Part shown: one piece after another, positions 8,269 through 15,891 of the stretch
How positions within the stretch are numbered: the first letter of the stretch is position 1
How the letters are laid out: each line of letters starts with the position of its first letter
From: Amycolatopsis vastitatis
GTDB lineage: Bacteria > Actinomycetota > Actinomycetes > Mycobacteriales > Pseudonocardiaceae
Direction of reading: 5' to 3'
NCBI RefSeq assembly: GCF_002234595.1
Contig: NZ_NMUL01000028.1
Coordinates: 62,001-126,000, forward strand
Length of the DNA: 64,000 nt
Notes under the pieces: model-generated
Databases searched by the model: none
What the model saw: only the letters and a program-made list of their open reading frames with translations
Told to the model about the DNA's origin: nothing
Program-made: the position numbers and the translations under genes

Positions 8269-8925
8269 ATGAAGCGTTCGAACCTCCGGCGGATAGCCGG
8301 CTCAGGGGTGGTCATCGCGACGATCGGCGTGCTGGCGGTCGGCGGCGCGCTCGAAGCGTCGGCCGCGGCGACCGGCACCGTCAAGACCGCGGGTGACCCG
8401 CTCAACGTCCGCCGGGCGCCCACCACGAGCGCCACGGCCGTCAGGACCGTCGCCAGCGGCACGGCCGTGACCATCGACTGCCAGATCGAAGGCTCGTCGG
8501 TGGCCGGGACCTACGGCACGGGCACGCTGTGGGACTACGTGCCCGCGCTCGGCGGGTACATCTCGGACACCTACGTCTACACCGGCCGCGACGAGCGGAT
8601 CGCGCCCGACTGCGGGGTCGGCTCGGGCAGCGGCCAGTGCGCCGGCGCCTGCGCGGCCGAGGGGCAGTACCGCTCGTCCGACTCGCACTTCCTCGTCTAC
8701 GACACGAACTCCGACGGCTATTCGGCCGTGGTCGCGTACTGGCTCAAGGGCGGCGCCGGCCCGTTCTACGTCTGGAACTCCGGCGGCGAGGGCACCAAGG
8801 TCGACAAGGCCGTCACGGTCGCGCACGGCAGCTGGGTCTTCTACAAGGTCTGCGTCGCGAACTACACGACCGGCAAGCCGGACCTGAAGTCCTGCAGCGA
8901 CGGCCTCACCGACTTCGCGGCCTGA
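8269..8925 (+). CDS. Secreted bacterial SH3-domain protein
   Basis: A 218-residue secreted protein. The ATG at 8269 is set by the basic MKRSNLRR start of a Sec signal peptide (cleavage near EASAAA, residue about 33). Residues about 38-115 form an SH3-type domain (TAGDPLNVRRAPTTSA ... ISDTYVYTG) sharing its pattern with the C-terminus of the protein encoded at 3915-5135, including the paired cysteines. After a short Cys/Gly linker (GSGQCAGACAAEG), a second beta-rich domain of about 90 residues (FLVYDTNSDGYSAVVAYWLK) has no family I recognise. There are six cysteines in the mature part, likely disulfides. It is probably expressed with the PhoD gene 32 bp downstream. A role in wall binding is inferred from the SH3 domain only. 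Confidence 0.7.
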   Translation: MKRSNLRRIAGSGVVIATIGVLAVGGALEASAAATGTVKTAGDPLNVRRAPTTSATAVRTVASGTAVTIDCQIEGSSVAGTYGTGTLWDYVPALGGYISDTYVYTGRDERIAPDCGVGSGSGQCAGACAAEGQYRSSDSHFLVYDTNSDGYSAVVAYWLKGGAGPFYVWNSGGEGTKVDKAVTVAHGSWVFYKVCVANYTTGKPDLKSCSDGLTDFAA

Positions 8926-8957
8926 CCGCGTCCCTCCTCCCCGAAAGGCATTCCGAC

Positions 8958-10529
8958 ATGGTTCAGCTCAACCGGCGCAAGGTGCTCCTCGGCGGGCTCG
9001 CCGCGGTCACCGCCACCGCGGCTTCGGCGGCGCTGCCGTCCTGGGCGAACGCCCGCACCACGGCCGCCGCTCCGGCCGTCCACGATCCCTTCCAGCTCGG
9101 CGTCGCGTCCGGAGATCCGCTGCCCGACAGCGTCGTGCTGTGGACGAGACTCGCGCCCGCGCCGCTCAACCCGGACGGCTTCGGCGGCATGCCGGACGCC
9201 ACGTACGCGGTCGACTGGGAGATCGCGAACGACGCGGCGTTCAGCTCGATCGTGCAGAGCGGCTCGGTGAGCGCCGCCCGCGCGTCCGCGCACAGTGTCC
9301 ACATCGAACCGACCGGGCTGCAGCCCGCGCGGGAGTACTTCTACCGGTTCAAGAGCTCCGGCTACATCTCGCCGGTCGGCCGGACGCGCACCGCGCCCGC
9401 CGCCGGCGCCGCGGTCAACCAGCTCAAGTACTGCTTCAGCTCCTGCCAGCACTGGGAGGAGGGCTACTACCACGCGTACAAGGGCATCGTGGCCGACGAC
9501 CCGGACCTGGTGCTGTTCCTCGGCGACTACATCTACGAGAAGAAGTCCGGCCGGACCGCCCAGGACCGCAACCCGCGCAGCCTGGCCTTCACCGAGGACG
9601 TCACCACGCTCGCGCAGTACCGCGCCCGGCACGCCCAGCACAAAACGGACGCCGACCTGCAGGCCGCGCACGCGATCGCGCCCTGGATCGTGGTCTTCGA
9701 CGACCACGAGGTCATGAACAACTGGAACGGCACCACCTCGCCCGCCACGGCCGCGCGCAAGGCCGCCGGGTTCCAGGCCTTCTACGAGAACACCCCGATC
9801 CGGTCGACGGCCAAGCCCAACGGCGCGTCGATCCAGCTGTACCGGCAGCTGATGTGGGGCAACCTGGCCCGGTTCCACATGCTCGACACGCGCCAGTACC
9901 GCAGCGCCCAGGTGCCCGACCCCGCCGGCGACGCCGGTCCGGCCTGCGCCGACATGCGCAGCACGTCCCGCAGCATCCTCGGCGCCACGGAGGAGGCGTG
10001 GCTGCTCAAGCAGTTCGAGTCGCACCCGGCGACCTGGGACTTCCTCGGCCAGCAGGTCTTCTTCGCCACGAAGGACGCCGACGGCAACAAGGCCACCTGC
10101 GAGAACAACGACTCCTGGCAGGGCTACGAGGCCTCGCGCAACCGGATCCAGCAGGGCTGGGTCGACCGCAAGGTCGCCAACCCGGTCGTGCTCACCGGCG
10201 ACGTCCACCGGCACTGGGCCGCCGACCTGCGGCTCGACTACTTCGACCACAGCGACCCGGTCATCGGCTCGGAACTGGTGACGACGTCGGTGACGAGCAA
10301 CAGCGACACCGCCGGGGCACCCAGCGCGGCCTGGTACGCGAACAACCCGCACGTCAAGTACTGCAAGGGCGAGCGCGGCTACGTCCGCGTCACGACGACG
10401 CCGTCGCAGACGCGGGCGGACTTCATGACGACCTCCGACGTCAGTGTGTACGACCCCGCTTCGGTGGTGATCAAAAACGACGTCAGTTACGTAGTGCAAG
10501 CGGGCAAGCCGGGTCTCGTGCGAGTCTGA
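8958..10529 (+). CDS. phoD: Alkaline phosphatase D family phosphoesterase, Tat-exported
   Basis: A 523-residue protein. The ATG at 8958 begins MVQLNRRKVLLGGLA, a twin-arginine signal with R6-R7. The mature enzyme shows the PhoD series: FQLGVASGDP and VLWTRLAP in the N-terminal domain, then the metallophosphatase motifs FLGDYIYE, FDDHEVMNNWNG and VVLTGDVHRHW. Known PhoD enzymes are secreted Ca/Fe-dependent phosphomono- and diesterases that scavenge phosphate, including from wall teichoic acids. It follows the SH3 gene by 32 bp with a weak GAAAGG ribosome site, so co-transcription from the SARP-type promoter is likely. I see no PHO box. Confidence 0.88.
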   Translation: MVQLNRRKVLLGGLAAVTATAASAALPSWANARTTAAAPAVHDPFQLGVASGDPLPDSVVLWTRLAPAPLNPDGFGGMPDATYAVDWEIANDAAFSSIVQSGSVSAARASAHSVHIEPTGLQPAREYFYRFKSSGYISPVGRTRTAPAAGAAVNQLKYCFSSCQHWEEGYYHAYKGIVADDPDLVLFLGDYIYEKKSGRTAQDRNPRSLAFTEDVTTLAQYRARHAQHKTDADLQAAHAIAPWIVVFDDHEVMNNWNGTTSPATAARKAAGFQAFYENTPIRSTAKPNGASIQLYRQLMWGNLARFHMLDTRQYRSAQVPDPAGDAGPACADMRSTSRSILGATEEAWLLKQFESHPATWDFLGQQVFFATKDADGNKATCENNDSWQGYEASRNRIQQGWVDRKVANPVVLTGDVHRHWAADLRLDYFDHSDPVIGSELVTTSVTSNSDTAGAPSAAWYANNPHVKYCKGERGYVRVTTTPSQTRADFMTTSDVSVYDPASVVIKNDVSYVVQAGKPGLVRV

Positions 10530-10683
10530 ACCCCGTTCGCTACGCCGCGTGGCGATCATGCTCGATTCCCCGTCACGACCATGAAAATCACACGGGAACC
10601 CGGGCTCCGGCGAAGGTAGACTGCGAAAATCCTGATAGGACACCGGAGCCGGCGGGCTCGCGGTGCCGGCCACCCCGAACACC

Positions 10684-10722
10684 GGGGGACCCGCGTCCGA
10701 CTGGGGGTGGCGCGGGTCTCCC
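10684..10722 (+). terminator. Possible terminator downstream of phoD
   Basis: GGGGGACCCGCG pairs with CGCGGGTCTCCC (11 of 12) across a 15-base loop, about 155 bp after the phoD stop. There is no U-tract. Confidence 0.35.
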
Positions 10723-10765
10723 GGGCTTTCGCGCGTAAAAGTGTTTCCTTGCCGCCGCGGCGATC

Positions 10766-10795
10766 TTGACAGTCCGCTCCGGACGCTCGTAATCT
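10766..10795 (+). promoter_or_regulatory. Sigma-70 (HrdB)-type promoter for GH28
   Basis: TTGACA at 10766-10771, an 18-base spacer and TAATCT at 10790-10795. This is a near-consensus housekeeping promoter with an expected start near 10802, about 50 bases before the GTG. Confidence 0.65.
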
Positions 10796-10850
10796 GAGTG
10801 CTCCGCCGTCATGCCGAGCTTTTTCGATTCCATGACAAGGCGGTTTCACG

Positions 10851-12335
10851 GTGCAAGCGAAATTCCTGCTGATCTCTTTCGCGGTGGCGGGGCTGGTGGT
10901 AACCGGCGCCGGGGTCGCCGCTGCCGCGCCCGGCGGCGTTTACGACGTCAAGGACTACGGCGCCAAGGGAAACGGGTCGGCCAACGATTCCTCCGCCATC
11001 GACAAGGCCGTCACGGCGGCCAACGCGGCGGGCGGCGGCACCGTCCGGTTCACTTCCGGCACCTACAAGTCGGCCAACACCGTCCACCTCAAGAGCAATG
11101 TGACGATCCAGCTCGACGCGGGTGCGACGATCACCGGATCGAGCGCGGACACCTACGACAAACCCGAGTCGAACCAGTGGGACGACTACCAGGACTACGG
11201 CCACAGCCACTTCCACAACGCGATGTTCTACGGCGACAAGCTCACGAACATCGGGTTCACCGGCGCCGGCACGATCGACGGCGGCGGCAACCTCATCACC
11301 GGCAACCCGAAGTCCGGCGAGGCCGACAAGATCCTGTCCCTCACCCGGTGTGACGGGCTGACGCTGTCCGGGATCAAGCTGCGCCGCGGCGGGCACTTCG
11401 CGGCGCTGATCAACGGCTGCAAGAACGTCGTGTCGGACCACCTCACCATCGACACGGCGAGCGACCGCGACGGCTGGAACATCATCAGCACGACCAACGT
11501 CACGATCACCAACGCGAACATCGCGGCGAACGACGACGCACTCGTGTTCAAGAGCGACTACGCGCTCGGCGCGAAACTGCCGAACGGGAACGTCACGGTG
11601 AACAACGCGAAACTGTCGGCGCAGTGCTGCAACGCGCTGATGTTCGGCTCCGAGACGTGCGGTGACTTCACCGGCTACCAGTTCTCGGACATCACGATCA
11701 CCGGCGCGCACAAATCGGGCATCGGGATCGTTTCGATGGACGGCGCGAAGATTTCCGACGTGCACTACCGCAACATCACCATGTCCGGCACGTATTCGCC
11801 GATCATGATGAAGATCGGCACGCGGAAACGCTGCGGGAACAGCCCCGGCGTCGGCTCGATCAGCGGCATCACGTTCGACAACATCACCGGCACGCACACC
11901 GGCAGCAACTTCAGCCCGACGATCTGGGGCGCGGACAGCGGCCACCGCGTCTCCGACGTCACGTTCACCGGCGTGCACCTGACGGTGCCCGGCGGCAACG
12001 GCACCATGGGCACGGGCGTGCCGAGCAACACCGCGACGGACTACAACCCGAAGAGCATCGGCACCCGCCCGTCGTACGGCTGGTACCTGCACTACGCGTC
12101 GGGCATCAAGTTCACGGACAGCTCGGTGGAGTTCGGCAAGGACGACGGCCGCCCGGCGAGCATCGTCAACAACAGCTCCGACATCACGTTCGACCACTTC
12201 ACGGCGGAGAAGGGCTCGAAGAGCCCGCTCGACATCGGCTTCCAGTCGGTGACGGGCTACTGCGTCCAGAACTCGGCCACCACGTCGGGCTCCGCCCTCC
12301 GGATCAACACCACAGGTTCCACCTCAACCTGCTGA
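10851..12335 (+). CDS. Glycoside hydrolase family 28 (polygalacturonase-type), secreted
   Basis: A 494-residue secreted right-handed beta-helix enzyme. The GTG start at 10851 gives a Sec signal peptide (about 1-26, ending GVAAAAPGG). The N-terminus of the mature protein, YDVKDYGAKGNGSANDSSAI, is the classic pectate-lyase/polygalacturonase superfamily opening. The active-site strand reads AANDDALVFKS (the NTD/DD region of GH28) and a later strand MMKIGTRKRC aligns with the RIK substrate-binding region. The usual GHG is replaced by FGSETCG, which suggests a substrate other than plain homogalacturonan, for example rhamnogalacturonan. It hydrolyses galacturonosyl links outside the cell and partners with the GH88 and GH105 genes on either side. 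Confidence 0.85.
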   Translation: MQAKFLLISFAVAGLVVTGAGVAAAAPGGVYDVKDYGAKGNGSANDSSAIDKAVTAANAAGGGTVRFTSGTYKSANTVHLKSNVTIQLDAGATITGSSADTYDKPESNQWDDYQDYGHSHFHNAMFYGDKLTNIGFTGAGTIDGGGNLITGNPKSGEADKILSLTRCDGLTLSGIKLRRGGHFAALINGCKNVVSDHLTIDTASDRDGWNIISTTNVTITNANIAANDDALVFKSDYALGAKLPNGNVTVNNAKLSAQCCNALMFGSETCGDFTGYQFSDITITGAHKSGIGIVSMDGAKISDVHYRNITMSGTYSPIMMKIGTRKRCGNSPGVGSISGITFDNITGTHTGSNFSPTIWGADSGHRVSDVTFTGVHLTVPGGNGTMGTGVPSNTATDYNPKSIGTRPSYGWYLHYASGIKFTDSSVEFGKDDGRPASIVNNSSDITFDHFTAEKGSKSPLDIGFQSVTGYCVQNSATTSGSALRINTTGSTSTC

Positions 12336-12343
12336 CCCACCCG

Positions 12344-12380
12344 CCGCGGCCCCCTTCCCCGCCGGGGAAGGGGGCCGCGG
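12344..12380 (+). terminator. Strong stem-loop after GH28
   Basis: Seventeen-base perfect arms (CCGCGGCCCCCTTCCCC and its complement) with a 3-base loop, starting 8 bp after the stop. Confidence 0.7.
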
Positions 12381-12394
12381 CTCGTGATCGAAGC

Positions 12395-12516
12395 GTCAAC
12401 TCGCGTGATTGGAAGGTCAACTCGCGTGATTAGAGGGTCGACACGGCGGAACGGCAGCCCGAAGCCGTGTCGACCCTTCAATCACGCGTGTCGACTGCTC
12501 AATCACGCGTGTCGAC
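12395..12516. repeat. 122-bp inverted-repeat element of four 21-bp units
   Basis: Two tandem 21-bp units (12395-12415 and 12416-12436, each GTCAACTCGCGTGATT plus five bases), then GTCGACACGGC (12437-12447), a 16-base loop, GCCGTGTCGAC (12464-12474), and two inverted units (12475-12495 and 12496-12516; reverse complement GTCGACACGCGTGATT plus five bases). It lies between two convergent terminators and is non-coding. Degenerate half-units may extend it on both sides. Confidence 0.8.
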
Positions 12517-12532
12517 TCTTTACACACGGACG

Positions 12533-12564
12533 AAGGGGCCCCGGCCGGTTGGCCGGGGCCCCTT
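12533..12564 (-). terminator. Stem-loop terminator after GH105
   Basis: Fourteen-base perfect arms (AAGGGGCCCCGGCC and its complement) with a GGTT loop, 17 bp beyond the stop of the leftward GH105 gene. Confidence 0.7.
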
Positions 12565-12581
12565 CTGCGGCGTGACAAGGG

Positions 12582-13766
12582 TCAGTGCATGTACTGCTCG
12601 TTCATGATGAGGAACGCGCCGAGGCCGTGGAAGTCGTTGGTCTTGCGGGCCCGGCCGTAGTAGTAGGACAGGTCGCCGACGTTGGTGCCTTCGCAGATGT
12701 CGGTGATGTTCGTCAGGCCGTCCGAGCCCAGCGAAACCTTCTTCAGCACGCCGGCGTACCCCTTGTCCGCCACCGCCTGGTACGACGACGGCAGGTAGCC
12801 GCGCTGGACGCCGCGGGCCATGGTGAACGTGTACATCGACGACGCCGACGTCTCGAGCCAGTTCTTCGAGTCGCCGCCGCGGTCGACGACCTGGTACCAG
12901 CGGCCGGTGGCCTGATCCTGCCAGCGCTGGTAGCCCGCGGCCAGGAACTGCACGACCTCGATCAGCGCGGCCCGCCGCGGGTGGTTGGCCGGCAGTACCT
13001 CGAGGATGTCGATGGTGGCCATGCCGAACCAGCCGATCGCCCGTGCCCAGTGGTACTTCGAGTGGTGCCCGGACCCGGACGCCCACGACTCGGAGCCGTC
13101 CTCGTCGTAGGCGTGGTACAGCAGGCCCTTCGCCGGTTCACGCAGGTGGCTGAAGTACACGACGATGTTCTTGGCCGCCTCTTCGAAGCAGTACGCGCCG
13201 TCGTTGAACGCGGCGCCGTAGAGCGCGAGGAACGGCTGGGCCATGTACACGCCGTCGCCCCACAGCTGGCCGACCTTGCTGGTGGCGTGGAACATCCCGC
13301 CGTCGGACGTCCTCGGGTAGGACGGGAACCGCTTGCGGAGCTGGTCGGCCGCGGTCTTGTACTTCTTGCGGCCGGTCTCCGCGTACAGCAGCGGCAGCAT
13401 CTGGCACGAACGCATCGAGTCGAGGTTGTTGAAGCTGTTCGAGATGCCGCTGTCGGTGATGAACCGGTCGTACCAGGCGATGATGTAGTCGAGGTACTTC
13501 TTCTCGCCGGTGCGCTTGTAGAACAGGTACTGGCCGTAGAGGTACAGCCCGAGGGTGTAGCCCCAGCCGCCGATCTTGTCCGGCGTGTAGCGCTTCATCG
13601 TCGAGTCGATCACGGCGCGCGACCAGTCCGTCGGCGGCGCGCCGCCGATCGGGGGGAGCTGGTCCGCGGCCCGCGCGAGGGGGCCTGTCGCGGCGAGGGC
13701 GCCCAAGGCGCCGAGGGTGCCGGCCAGGACCGCGCGCCGGGTCGGGCGAAGGGGGTGTTCGGACAT
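12582..13766 (-). CDS. Glycoside hydrolase family 105 (unsaturated rhamnogalacturonyl hydrolase), Tat-exported
   Basis: A 394-residue protein. The ATG at 13766 has an AAAGGGA ribosome site and a twin-arginine signal (PTRRAVLAGTLG, residues 9-20). The (alpha/alpha)6-barrel shows GH105 features: WGYTLGLYLYGQYLFYKRTG, NNLDSMRS, WGDGVYMAQPFLA, HHSKYHWARAIGWFGMA and WLETSASSMYTF. In YteR/RhiN-type enzymes the WGDG-region aspartate drives hydration of the unsaturated galacturonic acid at the non-reducing end of rhamnogalacturonan lyase products. It is divergent from the fucosidase-like gene at 14119, and the shared intergenic region carries two palindromes (13902-13913 and 13955-13971) and a possible promoter, so sugar-dependent repression is likely (inference). 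Confidence 0.88.
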   Translation of the reverse strand: MSEHPLRPTRRAVLAGTLGALGALAATGPLARAADQLPPIGGAPPTDWSRAVIDSTMKRYTPDKIGGWGYTLGLYLYGQYLFYKRTGEKKYLDYIIAWYDRFITDSGISNSFNNLDSMRSCQMLPLLYAETGRKKYKTAADQLRKRFPSYPRTSDGGMFHATSKVGQLWGDGVYMAQPFLALYGAAFNDGAYCFEEAAKNIVVYFSHLREPAKGLLYHAYDEDGSESWASGSGHHSKYHWARAIGWFGMATIDILEVLPANHPRRAALIEVVQFLAAGYQRWQDQATGRWYQVVDRGGDSKNWLETSASSMYTFTMARGVQRGYLPSSYQAVADKGYAGVLKKVSLGSDGLTNITDICEGTNVGDLSYYYGRARKTNDFHGLGAFLIMNEQYMH

Positions 13767-13897
13767 CGTCGTCCCTTTCGTGCACTGGCCCCGCGACGCG
13801 GTGGAAGGGTGGCCGGGATGCCGATCCGCCGTCCGTCGGCATCCCGACCAGCTCTGGGGGGCGCGGCGTGCTGCCCGTGTCGCCGGAGCGATGGTCT

Positions 13898-13971
13898 TGG
13901 AGCGAAAGCGCTCTCTGGGGAGAACATCTACCCGCCCCGCCGACCCGCAGTCAAGAGAGATCGGATCTCTC
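13898..13971 (-). promoter_or_regulatory. GH105 promoter region with two palindromic operators
   Basis: On the minus strand TTGACT (13954-13949), an 18-base spacer and TAGATG (13930-13925) form a plausible promoter. Just upstream of the -35 is a perfect 17-base palindrome, GAGAGATCGGATCTCTC (13955-13971). Just past the expected start is GAAAGCGCTCTC (13902-13913), which resembles LacI-family operators (core AAAGCGCTTT). Confidence 0.5.
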
Positions 13972-14118
13972 GTCTCATATATCAGATATTTAACCCGAAT
14001 GGCGGGTACTTCGATGTACCGGCCAGCGAAACTCGGCGGAAAGGTCGGATCTAAGCCTTGACCAGGCCGCGACGGCAGGAGTACACCACCGAGTGGACCA
14101 GACCACTGGAGGTCGTTC

Positions 14119-15891
14119 ATGTCAGCCAAGTTCCTGCGCCGGGTCCTCGTCGCCGCGGCGTCGATGCTGGTGGTGACCGGGCTCGTCGCCGCACCGGCGT
14201 CGGCCGACCTGCAGAAACCCTCCCAGCAGTGGCTGCGCGACAGCCAGGCGGGGCTGTTCCTGCACTGGGGCATGCGCACGTCGCCCGGCTACACCAGTTG
14301 CAGCGCCTGGGAGAAGGCGATCACCGACGGCGGGTGGAGTCCCGCCTACTGGGTCACCGAGGCCAAGAAACTGCACGCGTCGTACCTCGTGCTCGCCTCC
14401 TTCCACAGCCGCCTCGGCTACTCGCGCGCCTGGCCGTCGAAGATCCCCGGCAGCTGTACCACCAAGCGGGACTTCCTCGGCGAGCTGATCGCCGCGGCGA
14501 AACCCCAGGGTCTCAAGGTCATCCTCTACATGACCAACGACGCCCAGTGGCACGACGAGGGCGGCCACGAGTGGCTCGACTCGGCCGGCTACTCGAAGTA
14601 CAAGGGCAAGGACGTCGATCTCGACAGCCAGAGCGGCTTCGGCCAGTTCAGCTACGACAACTTCTTCGAGGTCATGAAGAACTACCCCGACCTCGGCGGG
14701 TTCTGGATCGACAACGACAACGCCTACTGGGAGTCGCACGACCTCTACCAGCAGATCTACCAGCAGCGGCCGGACTACCTGCTGAGCAACAACAACGAAG
14801 ACACGCCGATCATGGACACGATCAGCAACGAGCAGAAGACCGGCATGTCGCCGTCGTACGACTACCCGCAGGCGACGTACACGGCGATGCCGCGGCTCAC
14901 CGAGGCGTGCTTCAAGCTCCCCGACACCGGCTCCTGGTGGTACGGCGGGTCCAACTCGTCGGTGAACAAGATGCTCAACATCGGACGTCTGGTGACCAAC
15001 TCCGGCTCGTCGATCAAGTCGCTGATGGCGGAGACGGCGATGGTGAACGGCAAGTTCCCGTCGAACCAGGAGGCGTTCAACAACTTCGCGAACACCTACC
15101 TGGACGCGATCTGGGAGTCCCTCGGCGGCACCGAGGGCGCCGGGTACATGTACGGCGGCATGCAGCCGGGCTTCTGGAACGACGGCGCGCACGGCGTCAT
15201 CACGATCAAGGGCGAAACGCAGTACGTCCACGTCCTGACCAAGCCGTCGACGTCGACGCTGAAGATCCGCGACAACGGCTACCGCGTCCGCCGGGTGACG
15301 AACCTCCGCACCGGCGCGGCGATCGCGTTCAGCCAGGGCAGCGGCAGCCTGACGCTGACCGGGCTGTCCGGCTGGGACACCTACGACACGGTGTTCAAGG
15401 TGGAGACGGCGGGCCGCACCGGCACGTACGACCCGAAGACCGTGACGCTCAAGGCGAGCGCCTCGGCGAGCGGCCACAGTGGACAGTCCGCGAGCGACGG
15501 CGACTACCTGACCTACTTCGACAACGGCAAGACCCTGCCGGTCAACCTGGACTTCGACCTCGGGTCGGCGAAGAAGGTGCAGTACGTCGGGATCAACCAG
15601 CGCGAGGACTCGGTCAGCTACGCCCGGTCGGACTCCGAGCAGTCCGCGCGGATCAAGGCGTACAAGGTGTTCGTCTCCAGTGACGGCAAGAACTGGGGAG
15701 ATGCGGTGAAGTCCGGGACGCTGCCGAGCCACCGCGGCGTCCAGTTCGTGGACCTCTCCGCGGTGACGGCCCGGTACGTCCGGCTGCAGGTGACGAGCAC
15801 GTACGCGGCCTCGAGCGACAGCACGCGGTACAAGCGCCTGCGGATCGACGAGACCTGGCTGGGTTCGGACTACGCGACCGCGGCCGGCTGA
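14119..15891 (+). CDS. Alpha-L-fucosidase-type (GH29-like) hydrolase with C-terminal discoidin domain, secreted
   Basis: A 590-residue secreted protein. The ATG at 14119 follows CTGGAGG; the signal peptide ends near residue 30 (APASAD). The catalytic TIM barrel runs from about 35 to 400: LRDSQAGLFLHWGMRTSPG (the N-terminal W-F/L-x-H-W-G of GH29), YLVLASFHSRLGY, GLKVILYMTNDAQWHD and DLGGFWIDNDNA, where the Asp of the W-I-D segment sits at the GH29 nucleophile position. After a beta domain, residues about 440-585 form an F5/8-type C (discoidin) carbohydrate-binding module (YLTYFDNGKTLPVNLDFDLG, RYVRLQVTSTY). The expected reaction is release of terminal alpha-L-fucose or a related 6-deoxy sugar from plant or microbial glycans. 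Exact specificity is uncertain because the motif matches are loose. The 3' end overlaps the next gene's 3' end by 22 bp. Confidence 0.72.
   Translation: MSAKFLRRVLVAAASMLVVTGLVAAPASADLQKPSQQWLRDSQAGLFLHWGMRTSPGYTSCSAWEKAITDGGWSPAYWVTEAKKLHASYLVLASFHSRLGYSRAWPSKIPGSCTTKRDFLGELIAAAKPQGLKVILYMTNDAQWHDEGGHEWLDSAGYSKYKGKDVDLDSQSGFGQFSYDNFFEVMKNYPDLGGFWIDNDNAYWESHDLYQQIYQQRPDYLLSNNNEDTPIMDTISNEQKTGMSPSYDYPQATYTAMPRLTEACFKLPDTGSWWYGGSNSSVNKMLNIGRLVTNSGSSIKSLMAETAMVNGKFPSNQEAFNNFANTYLDAIWESLGGTEGAGYMYGGMQPGFWNDGAHGVITIKGETQYVHVLTKPSTSTLKIRDNGYRVRRVTNLRTGAAIAFSQGSGSLTLTGLSGWDTYDTVFKVETAGRTGTYDPKTVTLKASASASGHSGQSASDGDYLTYFDNGKTLPVNLDFDLGSAKKVQYVGINQREDSVSYARSDSEQSARIKAYKVFVSSDGKNWGDAVKSGTLPSHRGVQFVDLSAVTARYVRLQVTSTYAASSDSTRYKRLRIDETWLGSDYATAAG

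Larger units (their letters stand above)
10530..10850. other. Intergenic region of 321 bp between phoD and the GH28 gene
   Basis: No supported gene. It contains a stem-loop (10684-10722) and the GH28 promoter (10766-10795). Confidence 0.6.

Noticed and set aside
5238..8396. 1052-codon open frame opposite the SARP gene
   Set aside because: Arg/Val/Gly-rich low-complexity translation; shadow of the real regulator.
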